Counted from the stretch's first letter, positions 1-5,872 are shown. The stretch: DNA of 6,334 nt from an uncultured Lachnospiraceae bacterium (GCA_947177885.1 CAMWWF010000178.1:1-6334); one strand, 5' to 3'. The notes: generated by a model not told the origin, from the letters alone. Translations and numbers: made by a program.

Positions 1-80
1 TCATAGCCACATGCAGACGCCAGCAAGATACACAAAGCTGCCAATCTTTCATCTCCGTTTCGGTTCGTTGTAAGATGCAT
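1..80 (-). CDS. Possible 5' end of a gene leaving the window, unrecognised
   Basis: Three minus-strand starts stay open to the window edge: an ATG at 78-80, an ATG at 50-52 and a TTG at 42-44. The first and third share a frame, which encodes a short hydrophobic run ending LCILLASACGY, possibly the core of a signal peptide or lipoprotein leader. The Cys is preceded by Ala-Ser-Ala, which is only an approximate lipobox. The TTG has a GGAG ribosome-binding sequence 8 nt upstream. A perfect TATAAT on the minus strand (79-84) overlaps the first ATG, so if it is a -10 box one of the downstream starts would be used. Its -35 region is poor. The gene would lie downstream of bofA in the same direction. 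No function can be assigned from about 26 codons, and the reading frame itself is uncertain. Confidence 0.25.
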   Translation of the reverse strand, partial: MHLTTNRNGDERLAALCILLASACGY

Positions 81-143
81 TATAATCAACCTGATTCCAT
101 TTTGAAAGTACCAAAACGCATAAATATCATTTTTGTTAATTAT

Positions 144-419
144 CTACAAAATTTTGTAAAATCCGATTCCGTAAAGTGCCGCAAGCCCCGGTAATCCAAT
201 GATCCCGGATGTCAAAACAGTGACTGGATTTATCCCTACTTCAATGGGAATCCCCAATCCTGACAGGGCATTATTGATAAAATAAATGGCAATTGTCCCC
301 AGAATCCCCCTCATGAGAATATTCAGCATCACATCTGTCTTTCTATTCACCGCTCCCACGATCAAAACCACCACACATGCCGCAATAATGACGATCGTCC
401 CGGAATTAAACTGATCCAT
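144..419 (-). CDS. bofA: Pro-sigma-K processing inhibitor BofA family protein
   Basis: A 91-residue membrane protein of the BofA family, close to the usual length of about 87. In Bacillus, BofA sits with SpoIVFA in the membrane around the forespore and restrains the intramembrane protease SpoIVFB, which activates mother-cell sigma-K. Hydrophobic segments lie at about residues 8-24 and 34-52. The C-terminal family signature, GINPVTVLTSGIIGLPG, is at 62-78. Asn49 or Asn50, Asn64 and Thr67 sit where the Asn/Asn/Thr residues reported as important for SpoIVFB inhibition are expected; this alignment was made by eye. The ATG is preceded by AAAGGCGGGTGG, a usable ribosome-binding site. A sigma-E-like promoter lies 28 bp upstream. 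No co-directional yaaL precedes it, because yaaL is divergent here. Whether this organism still sporulates, or has SpoIVFB, cannot be seen; many Lachnospiraceae keep bofA-like genes without confirmed sporulation. Confidence 0.9.
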   Translation of the reverse strand: MDQFNSGTIVIIAACVVVLIVGAVNRKTDVMLNILMRGILGTIAIYFINNALSGLGIPIEVGINPVTVLTSGIIGLPGLAALYGIGFYKIL

Positions 420-446
420 TTTCCACCCGCCTTTATCTCTTGATAC

Positions 447-476
447 AATCTATGTGTAAATTTTGGAAAATATGTT
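447..476 (-). promoter_or_regulatory. Candidate sigma-E promoter for bofA
   Basis: On the minus strand the sequence reads AACATATT, then 14 bp, then CATAGATT. The Bacillus sigma-E consensus is roughly KMATATT, 14-15 bp, CATACAMT. The -35 core ATATT is intact, the spacing is as expected, and the -10 (447-454) matches at all but one position. A start point about 7 nt downstream would give a 5' UTR of about 20 nt containing the ribosome-binding site. bofA is sigma-E dependent in Bacillus, so position and match support each other. No transcript data are available. Confidence 0.6.
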
Positions 477-478
477 GG

Positions 479-511
479 TATATTTTTCTATTTTTACACC
501 TATACTTGTAA
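479..511 (+). promoter_or_regulatory. Weak candidate promoter with an overlapping dyad, for the yaaL transcript
   Basis: A TATACT hexamer (501-506) lies 16 bp after TATATT (479-484), giving a vegetative-type promoter with a good -10 and a poor -35. The -10 sits inside an interrupted dyad, TTACA (494-498) and TGTAA (507-511), with a central TATA, which could be a repressor site. A start near 513 would place the structured segment at 543-679 in the 5' UTR of yaaL. The region is very AT-rich, so chance matches are likely. Confidence 0.3.
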
Positions 512-542
512 CAGCAAATGGAACCGGAATAAAACCGCAGCC

Positions 543-679
543 GTCCGATCAGCCAGTCTTCCATGGTGCGGAAGCGTTTACAGACCCCTGAGCGGTCGAA
601 AATGACTCAGCCGATACGGTACTGTTCGGACAAATATGAAACGATTGGCCGCTGCGGCAGGTCTGCCACGAGCGGCAAT
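543..679 (+). ncRNA. Candidate structured leader RNA upstream of yaaL
   Basis: About 137 nt of non-coding, relatively GC-rich sequence fold by eye into nested helices. A closing stem pairs 543-552 with 622-631 (GTCCGATCAG with CTGTTCGGAC), nine pairs with one internal T-T mismatch. Inside are a hairpin 558-562/570-574 (CTTCC/GGAAG, 7-nt loop) and a hairpin 588-592/606-610 (CTGAG/CTCAG). An alternative helix, 583-586/594-597 (GACC/GGTC), is incompatible with the second hairpin. A separate hairpin follows: 648-653/671-676 (GCCGCT/AGCGGC) enclosing 656-660/663-667 (GGCAG/CTGCC), with flanking ATT/AAT pairing. It ends 11-12 nt before the AAAGGAG ribosome-binding site of yaaL. I could not match it to any riboswitch, T-box or ribozyme core I know. 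It may be a cis-regulatory leader, an independent small RNA, or partly fortuitous. No poly-U terminator follows, so control by translation is more likely than by attenuation. Confidence 0.4.
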
Positions 680-703
680 TGAAGTAGAAAGGAGCCTGGA
701 AGT

Positions 704-1000
704 ATGAAAATGTATTTCAGTCAAAGCCCGGACACCACCTGCATATGCGAGGAAGATCTCACTCCCGTAAATATTCAGGATTCCATCATAAAAACCCGAC
801 AGGCGCTTGCTATCGCCTATGCGGGTTTTGACAATGCTTTGGATGACGATCTCATTGACAGCTACATTTATGAAATTAATTCTCTGCAAAAAAGATACAA
901 ACATCTGACCGAACTGGCCGCTTTGGAAACGGCATCCGCTCAGCAGGAATCACGCCAGCATTCCCCGATTCGCGCCCTGGTCAGCCATGTTTTCAGTTAA
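704..1000 (+). CDS. yaaL: YaaL-like DUF2508 family protein
   Basis: A small protein of 98 residues with the DUF2508 signature at about residues 28-68: Ile-x-Lys-Thr-Arg-Gln-x-Leu, then AYAGFDNALDDDLIDSYIYE and Leu-Gln-x-Arg-Tyr-x-x-Leu. The core is predicted to be two amphipathic helices. The family is found mainly in Firmicutes, classically between recR and bofA, and has no established biochemical role. A cytoplasmic location is inferred from the lack of a signal or membrane segment. The start is well supported: AAAGGAG lies 9 nt before the ATG. The first 20 residues are polar and contain two cysteines (CIC). The last 16 codons (plus stop) overlap the 3' end of fliS on the opposite strand. 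It is divergent from bofA across a region with an apparently folded leader, an arrangement unlike the classical operon. Confidence 0.85.
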   Translation: MKMYFSQSPDTTCICEEDLTPVNIQDSIIKTRQALAIAYAGFDNALDDDLIDSYIYEINSLQKRYKHLTELAALETASAQQESRQHSPIRALVSHVFS

Positions 1001-1435
1001 AGTGTTTCTGCCATAAGTCAGCCCGGCATAAACGGTCTGCGAATTGTTCATCACCGGCCCCGACTTGTTCTGCCCTGCAACCTGATCATAGGCATCATGA
1101 AGGGGCCAGATCACTCTCTCAATCTCCGAGAGCAGTTCCGCACTCTGCTTTGCCTCCCCCAATGCCAAACGGCGCACACAGAACAAATATAATTGTTGCA
1201 TGGCGGGAGCCGGCTCATATTTTACATTCAGTGACTGGAGCAACTCATTGAGACAGCCTCTGGCCTTACGGACAGCCTCCCTGAATGCTGCCGTGTCCTC
1301 TTTTTCCAACGCGCTCCTGCCTTCCTCGAGATAACACAGCAGCATTTCATATAAGATCACCACCAGCTCCGTGGGATTGGCCTGTGTAATGCGCAGCGTG
1401 AACTGCTGCTTTATTTCCTTCGTCATAATCTGCAC
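950..1435 (-). CDS. fliS: Flagellar export chaperone FliS
   Basis: A 161-residue FliS family protein. FliS binds the C-terminal part of unpolymerised flagellin in the cytoplasm, preventing premature assembly and delivering it to the flagellar type III export gate. The N-terminal helix signature, FTLRITQANPTELVVILYEM, at residues 12-31 is typical of clostridial FliS. A four-helix bundle follows to about residue 120. A conserved-looking tail (TVYAGLTYGRNTLTENM, 134-150) extends past the bundle, making the protein longer than the usual 125-135 residues; such tails occur in Lachnospiraceae homologues. The start is ambiguous. The GTG at 1433-1435 has GAGG only 4 nt upstream, while the ATG at 1424-1426 gives the family-like N-terminus MTKE, with GGTG 6 nt upstream. 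The gene follows flagellin by 69 bp with no terminator visible, so the two are probably co-transcribed. Its 3' end overlaps convergent yaaL by 51 bp. Confidence 0.92.
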   Translation of the reverse strand: MQIMTKEIKQQFTLRITQANPTELVVILYEMLLCYLEEGRSALEKEDTAAFREAVRKARGCLNELLQSLNVKYEPAPAMQQLYLFCVRRLALGEAKQSAELLSEIERVIWPLHDAYDQVAGQNKSGPVMNNSQTVYAGLTYGRNTLTENMADQGANRGMLA

Positions 1436-1504
1436 CGAACCTCACACTAAATCATTTGCCTTGTCTGCAATCCTTCCAATACACTGACACAGCCGGTAAG
1501 CATC

Positions 1505-2620
1505 CTACTGAAGCAGCTGCAATACCTGGGACGGTCTCTCATTGGCCTGAGCCAGCATGGAGGTTCCCGCCTGAGTTAATACCTGATAAGTAGTGTAATT
1601 GGTCATTTCTTCCGCCATATCCACATCCATGATACGGGAATACGCGCCTGTCATGTTCTCAATAGTAATGTCCAGACTGTTGATGGTGGATTCCAGTCTG
1701 TTCTGATATGCGCCCAGCTTGCCGCGAAGAGAAGAAACATACTCGATGGCCCCTTTAATGTCATCAATGGCACTCTTCGCATCTTCCTGTGTCTCCAGCG
1801 TCATATCCTCAATACCCAGATTCTGCAGCGTCAGGGCAGGAATATCCATCTCAAGAACCTGACCCTCATTTGCTCCGATCTGCAAACGCATTGCACCGAT
1901 TCCGGTAGCATCGATGGAAAAATCAGTATAAGTACCACCACCACTGCGAGACAGATCCAGTTTCATCTCAAAACCGTTAGCCGCCTTGATCGTCAGAAGA
2001 TCCTTCTCCACGGAATAGGTTGCATCCGCAGGGAATCCGTCTCCGAAGGAAAGATCTCCATCATTTACCACATAATTCCCGTCCGCATCCTTCGTGACAG
2101 TCAAACTTTTAATGGTATATTCCTTTGCCGGAACATCCGAAGAATAAGAATTTACTTTGATATCAATAACCGCCGGATCCGTTATATACCCCTTCCATGA
2201 GAACTCCCCATTCAGCAGCTTCTGTCCGTTAAATTCCGTGGTCTCGGACACGCGCGTGATCTCTTCCTTCAACTGCGCGATCTCCGACTGGATCACTGCA
2301 TTGTCCTCTTCCGACATGGTACCGTTAGCCGCCTTGACTGCCAGCTCATTCATACGCTGCAGCATTTCACTGACCTCCGTCAATGCACCGTCTGCAATGG
2401 AAATCACCGAAACGCCGTCGCTGGCATTCTGATTTGCCACATTCAGCCCTTCAATCTGCGCATTCATTCTCTTTGCCATGGCAAGTCCTGCCGGATTGTC
2501 CTTTGCATGATTGATCTTTAAGCCGGAAGATAATCTTTCCAGCGCCTGTGAAAGCAGGTTGTCATTATTTGAAAGCGCATTGTTTGAAAGCATTGCAGAT
2601 ACATTGTAATTAATTCTCAT
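1505..2620 (-). CDS. fliC: Flagellin, main filament subunit
   Basis: A 371-residue flagellin, exported without a signal peptide by the flagellar type III system and polymerised into the filament. The conserved N-terminal D0/D1 part covers residues 1-138, from MRINYNVSAMLSNNAL to FNGQKLLNG. A variable beta-rich surface domain spans about 139-265. The C-terminal D1/D0 helices cover about 270-371 and end with the typical VLQLLQ. The variable domain is modest, so this is a fairly short flagellin. The ATG at 2618-2620 is chosen because it gives the standard N-terminus and has AAAGGAG upstream (2633-2639, 12-nt spacing). The frame stays open for nine more codons, but that extension reads through the ribosome-binding site. 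The segment LQRMNELAV (87-95) and Glu113 correspond to the TLR5-contact region of enteric flagellins. fliS follows directly and a DUF6240-like gene precedes it. Confidence 0.97.
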   Translation of the reverse strand: MRINYNVSAMLSNNALSNNDNLLSQALERLSSGLKINHAKDNPAGLAMAKRMNAQIEGLNVANQNASDGVSVISIADGALTEVSEMLQRMNELAVKAANGTMSEEDNAVIQSEIAQLKEEITRVSETTEFNGQKLLNGEFSWKGYITDPAVIDIKVNSYSSDVPAKEYTIKSLTVTKDADGNYVVNDGDLSFGDGFPADATYSVEKDLLTIKAANGFEMKLDLSRSGGGTYTDFSIDATGIGAMRLQIGANEGQVLEMDIPALTLQNLGIEDMTLETQEDAKSAIDDIKGAIEYVSSLRGKLGAYQNRLESTINSLDITIENMTGAYSRIMDVDMAEEMTNYTTYQVLTQAGTSMLAQANERPSQVLQLLQ

Positions 2621-2632
2621 AGGTTGGTTGTG

Positions 2633-2677
2633 CTCCTTTCTATTCAATTGCCGCTTATGGCAATCCGTTCCGTATCC
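2633..2677 (-). promoter_or_regulatory. Flagellin leader with hairpin and GGA motifs, possible CsrA target
   Basis: The 81 bp between the DUF6240-like stop and the flagellin start carry four GGA triplets on the minus strand: 2675-2677, 2669-2671, 2664-2666 and the one inside the ribosome-binding site (2634-2636). Three of them are in an ANGGA context. A 6-bp hairpin, ATTGCC/GGCAAT (2659-2664/2647-2652), lies between the upstream GGAs and the ribosome-binding site. In Bacillus, CsrA represses hag translation by binding paired GGA sites, one overlapping the Shine-Dalgarno sequence, and FliW relieves this. No csrA or fliW lies in the window. GCGGATAC (2672-2679) weakly resembles a sigma-28 -10 box but lacks a good TAAA, so the promoter is undetermined. 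Confidence 0.35.
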
Positions 2678-2701
2678 GCCCGGTCAGGCAGACATATTTC
2701 T

Positions 2702-5677
2702 TCACATTTTCGCAGCATGTAACAATACCTTTGCCACACGATAAAGCTCCGCATTATCCACTCTTTCGGCGCTGTTCTCCGCTGCCGTCCCTGCTCCCGG
2801 CATGACCCGTTCCGCCGTGACAACATGCAGCTCACCCACCGCCCAGTTCTGTTTCGCTTCCTCCCTGAATGTATCGGCAGTTTGCCGCCATTTCATTACC
2901 TCTTCTTCGGTCTTTCCTGTGAAAATTCCGTGAACGGTTCCATTTTCCAGAGAGAGCGAAGCATCCAGACTCGCCCCGCCGTCCATATGAATACTGATCT
3001 GCACGGTGTTCTTCTGTTCACCGCCTCTGTGAAAGGTCAGATGTACTCTGGAAAGACTGTTCCCGATATACATGGGTACAATGTATTCTTCCTGCTGCGC
3101 CAAATGCGACACAACTGTCAGCTGTTTATGGACCAGCTGCATTCTGCGCACGTCAAGGCTGGTCTGAGCCTCTTCAAAGGAAGCTTCCTCCGCTGCCGTA
3201 ACGGCTTCCTCCACAATGGTGGTGTAAGCCTCTCTGAAAGAATCCTTCTCATCCAGCTTCTGCCAAAGCTCCAGACTGCGGATCACTTCTCCGTCCGCGC
3301 TTTCCACCGTACCCGACACAGCTTCCGTATCTGCCGTATCCGGTGTTCTCGCTGCTTCTGCGGCTGCCGCCGTACCCGCTGCTTTCGCCGCACCCGGGGC
3401 TTCCGTCATACCCGCCTGCTTCGCTGCTTCCTTTTTCCCGCCGGCAACCGCAAAAAGATCTTCCGTACCATGAACCAGCGCCTGTGCCGCCATCAGATTC
3501 TCCGCGTTGGCAGTCAATTCGCCGCGCTGCAGCAAAGCCACGCTATCCCCGTCAGTCCGCGCAGATTCCCGAATCTCTTCCAGAAGGGCATTATTGTATT
3601 CCGCTTCCGCCTCCTCGCTATATGACACTTCTGTCAGTACTTCTTCCACTTTCCTGACAAATCCTCTTGCGATCTGATCCGAAATACTCTCACCCCTGCG
3701 CATCAGTTCTGTCACAGCTCCCAGCTCATCTGTGATCTTCTTATCCAGTGATTTCACCTTTCCGGAACGGACTGCTGTCAGCAGATTGGAAAAATGCAGT
3801 TCCGCCTGGGTATTTACCAGCGCACCCACAGCGGCACCGTCTGTTTTCTCAATCTGACGGACAAGGCGGTATATACCGATATAAGCTGTCCTCTCTTCCT
3901 CCGTCACTGCATGATTTTTCTCCAGACCGTACAGGAATCTGCCATAGCTCTCGGAAGCCTCTCTGTAGTCTTCCGGAAGTTCTTCCAAATAATTCTCCAG
4001 CTCGGCAAAGCTCTTCTCCAGAGGATTCACGCCATCCCGGATCATCTTCATAACCGATGCGGGCGTCATCTTCTCCACCACGTTCCGCACCTGCTCATCG
4101 GCCGCTTTCACCGTCTCAATATTTTCCACCGTCATTTCCATACGGTTATAGCCCAGGATACGCGCCGCCCGGCGGTTCGCTTCTGTCAGCTCAAGTCCCA
4201 GATCCCGCAGGATATCGTCCACATTGGCAAACGCTTTCTTAATGCTGTCCCCCAGATCCCCTCTGGGAGCAGTCATCAGCGTCTCATACTCTTCCTGCGC
4301 CTTCTTATAAGTGTCCTGAATCGCCCTGCCTTCCCCGTGGAATTCCTCCAGAGTGGCGGTTGCCTGGCCCTCCGCAAAGGTGCCCAGAACCTGCGCAGGC
4401 AGGCCGGGTATCTCCCCCATAATATTGTTCGTCTGTGTAAAGCTGCGGTATTTCTCCACTGCCTCGGCATCTCCGGGGAAATACTGCTTCGCAAGCTCCG
4501 CCTCCGCCTGTTTTAAGGCCTCCACCAGTTCCTCCATAGGGGCGGTGTCAATGGAAAAGCCGCTCTTCAACAATTTTACGTTTATTTCCGCTGTCATGCG
4601 CAGCCTGATTTCTTCCAACTGTCTGCGGGCTGTGATATCCCCGGCATATTTCTCCATGATCTCACTGCTTTGATAATAAGCCGCCACATCCGCCGCTCTC
4701 TCATACAGGTTCCTGCCGTCTCCCGCCAGATTTCCGTGTATGGGATTCTTCCCCTCCGCAATGGCTGCCGCTGCCGCTGCCGCGAAATCCTGCTCCGATA
4801 CAGGCAGCTCCAGATCTCCCAGCTGCTCCAACCGGTCCAGATTCTCCTCCGTCAGGGGATATCCCTTCTCCAGAAGCCACTGCGCCGCCCTGCGATTCTC
4901 TTCGTCGGCCTCCCGACCGGACTGCAGGATCACTTTGTCGATCTGTGCCGTCAGGTCAGCCTCTTCGGGCATCTGCGCACTCTGTGTATAATAGCCCTGA
5001 ATCTCCTCCGCGTAGTACTTCGGTGCGCCTGCGGCACCGCTTCCCGCACCGCTGTTCTGTGCCACATAAAGGTTCCAGATCTCCGCCCCCAGCTCATTGT
5101 CGATCAGATAGCCTGTAGTACCTTCCTCCATGGGCCTCAATTCCGCTGCCATATTCCATGCCTGAACCACATCATTCAAATTTTCTTCCGTGAGTGGAAT
5201 ATCCGCCTGCCGGAAGCTCTGAGCCACCGCTGCCGCCAGCGCCTCGCTGCCCACTGCCGCCGCCAGCGTATCCATATCGATGTCGTCCGTATAGCCCGCA
5301 ATATGCTTCCCTGCGCGTGCCAGCTCCGCCTTGATCTTATCCACGATCGTCACTGCTTCATCGGGATCCATGCTCTCGAAATGAAAGCCCTCCTCCTGAA
5401 GCTTTGCGTAATCTTTTTCAGACATAGTATGTGACATAACTGTCATATAGTCCTGTTGAACTGCCACATTTATGTTCTCCGCCTCCTGCTGCAGCTCGAT
5501 CAGGCTCTTGCTCTTCTCTCTGCCGGGGCCTGCCACCCCGCCCCACAATTCTTCTTTTCTGTCGGAAATGACTGCCTGATAATTGACACTGCCCTTTACA
5601 TCGGAATGGGAATGCGCTCTCTCCGCATAACGCTTTTCCGTTTCCGCCACTGCCTGCTGTTGAAATGTAATCTTCAA
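2702..5677 (-). CDS. DUF6240-like flagellar locus protein with FliK-like C-terminus
   Basis: A 991-residue acidic, Ala/Glu-rich, largely helical protein with no signal peptide or membrane segment. It resembles the DUF6240 proteins encoded beside clostridial flagellin genes; I recognise the family by memory of its sequence pattern, not by a search. The start is TTG at 5675-5677, which gives MKITFQQQAV and has AGAGG 7 nt upstream. The longer open frame to 5809 runs through the promoter and an inverted repeat and is rejected. Repeated helical modules with a Thr/Ile-Glu-Glu-Asn-Leu-like turn appear at about 90-120, 146-182, 259-290, 360-395 and 498-530. Residues 741-800 are an Ala/Thr/Asp-rich linker. 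Residues 840-957, including LSLENGTVHGIFTGKTEEEV, resemble the beta-rich FliK C-terminal (Flg_hook) domain. It is followed after 81 bp by flagellin, in the same direction. A role in hook or filament assembly or length control is inferred; the biochemical function is unknown. Confidence 0.8.
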   Translation of the reverse strand: MKITFQQQAVAETEKRYAERAHSHSDVKGSVNYQAVISDRKEELWGGVAGPGREKSKSLIELQQEAENINVAVQQDYMTVMSHTMSEKDYAKLQEEGFHFESMDPDEAVTIVDKIKAELARAGKHIAGYTDDIDMDTLAAAVGSEALAAAVAQSFRQADIPLTEENLNDVVQAWNMAAELRPMEEGTTGYLIDNELGAEIWNLYVAQNSGAGSGAAGAPKYYAEEIQGYYTQSAQMPEEADLTAQIDKVILQSGREADEENRRAAQWLLEKGYPLTEENLDRLEQLGDLELPVSEQDFAAAAAAAIAEGKNPIHGNLAGDGRNLYERAADVAAYYQSSEIMEKYAGDITARRQLEEIRLRMTAEINVKLLKSGFSIDTAPMEELVEALKQAEAELAKQYFPGDAEAVEKYRSFTQTNNIMGEIPGLPAQVLGTFAEGQATATLEEFHGEGRAIQDTYKKAQEEYETLMTAPRGDLGDSIKKAFANVDDILRDLGLELTEANRRAARILGYNRMEMTVENIETVKAADEQVRNVVEKMTPASVMKMIRDGVNPLEKSFAELENYLEELPEDYREASESYGRFLYGLEKNHAVTEEERTAYIGIYRLVRQIEKTDGAAVGALVNTQAELHFSNLLTAVRSGKVKSLDKKITDELGAVTELMRRGESISDQIARGFVRKVEEVLTEVSYSEEAEAEYNNALLEEIRESARTDGDSVALLQRGELTANAENLMAAQALVHGTEDLFAVAGGKKEAAKQAGMTEAPGAAKAAGTAAAAEAARTPDTADTEAVSGTVESADGEVIRSLELWQKLDEKDSFREAYTTIVEEAVTAAEEASFEEAQTSLDVRRMQLVHKQLTVVSHLAQQEEYIVPMYIGNSLSRVHLTFHRGGEQKNTVQISIHMDGGASLDASLSLENGTVHGIFTGKTEEEVMKWRQTADTFREEAKQNWAVGELHVVTAERVMPGAGTAAENSAERVDNAELYRVAKVLLHAAKM

Positions 5678-5727
5678 AATAGTACCTCTTTTCCCAATAA
5701 TCTGCCCTGCGGCCATCCCATAAGTAT

Positions 5728-5753
5728 GTATCAGTCCACAAATGCGCCGTTTA
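5728..5753 (-). promoter_or_regulatory. Candidate sigma-28 (sigma-D) promoter for the DUF6240-like gene
   Basis: The minus strand reads TAAA (5750-5753), 14 bp, then ACTGATAC (5728-5735). The Bacillus sigma-D consensus is TAAA, 14-16 bp, GCCGATAT. The -35 is exact, the GATA core of the -10 is intact and the spacing is allowed, but the outer -10 positions differ. Transcription would begin about 45 nt upstream of the TTG start. A late-flagellar sigma factor suits a gene placed ahead of flagellin and fliS and could drive all three. Confidence 0.45.
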
Positions 5754-5788
5754 CAGATCTCTCCATGACCGGACTGCTGCATAAATTG

Positions 5789-5822
5789 AAATGGTAAGTG
5801 CGAAATCACACACTTACCATTT
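5789..5822 (-). terminator. Perfect 12-bp inverted repeat, probable weak terminator
   Basis: AAATGGTAAGTG (5789-5800) and CACTTACCATTT (5811-5822) pair perfectly around a 10-nt loop. The repeat lies 50 bp past the stop of the membrane-protein gene and 36 bp before the -35 of the DUF6240 promoter, where a transcript would be expected to end. On the minus strand it is followed by CAATTTATG, a poor U-tract, and the stem is only about one third GC. It may therefore be a weak or bidirectional terminator, or instead an operator. Confidence 0.5.
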
Positions 5823-5872
5823 ATTTCGGTAAAAAGTTCTGTTTTCTTAACCTCATTTTCCTTTCCGATCCC

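Noticed and set aside
145..158. Perfect 14-bp palindrome TACAAAATTTTGTA at the bofA stop codon
   Set aside because: It has almost no GC and no loop, so it is unlikely to terminate transcription. It partly encodes the last residues of BofA and may be fortuitous.
543..679. Known RNA classes considered for the yaaL leader: c-di-GMP, SAM, cobalamin, THF, fluoride and guanidine riboswitches, T-box, small SRP RNA, hammerhead ribozyme
   Set aside because: The conserved core motifs that I can recall for these classes are absent.
578..904. Minus-strand open frame across the yaaL leader and gene
   Set aside because: It is antisense to yaaL, resembles no family I know, and conflicts with the strong YaaL signature on the plus strand.
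2644..2835. Minus-strand open frame of 63 codons overlapping the end of the DUF6240-like gene and the flagellin leader
   Set aside because: It is in another frame of a well-supported gene, has no recognisable domain, and has a basic, Arg- and Cys-rich composition typical of a shadow frame.
2825..3625. Plus-strand open frame of 266 codons opposite the DUF6240-like gene
   Set aside because: Its Arg-, His-, Cys- and Phe-rich composition is what antisense reading of an Ala/Glu-rich gene produces. The same applies to the other plus-strand frames between 3343 and 5797.
4764..4784. GCC/GCT triplet run that could be a microsatellite
   Set aside because: It simply encodes the poly-alanine helix at about residues 299-305 of the DUF6240-like protein.
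5678..5809. 44-codon N-terminal extension of the DUF6240-like protein
   Set aside because: It begins inside the inverted repeat, spans the candidate promoter, and has an unrelated Cys/His/Gly-rich composition. The TTG with a good ribosome-binding site is a better start.
5827..5865. Short minus-strand frame encoding about 11 residues (MRLRKQNFLPK), just after the membrane-protein stop
   Set aside because: The GGAAAGG is only 3 nt from the ATG and the peptide is too short to support; it is probably chance in AT-rich DNA.
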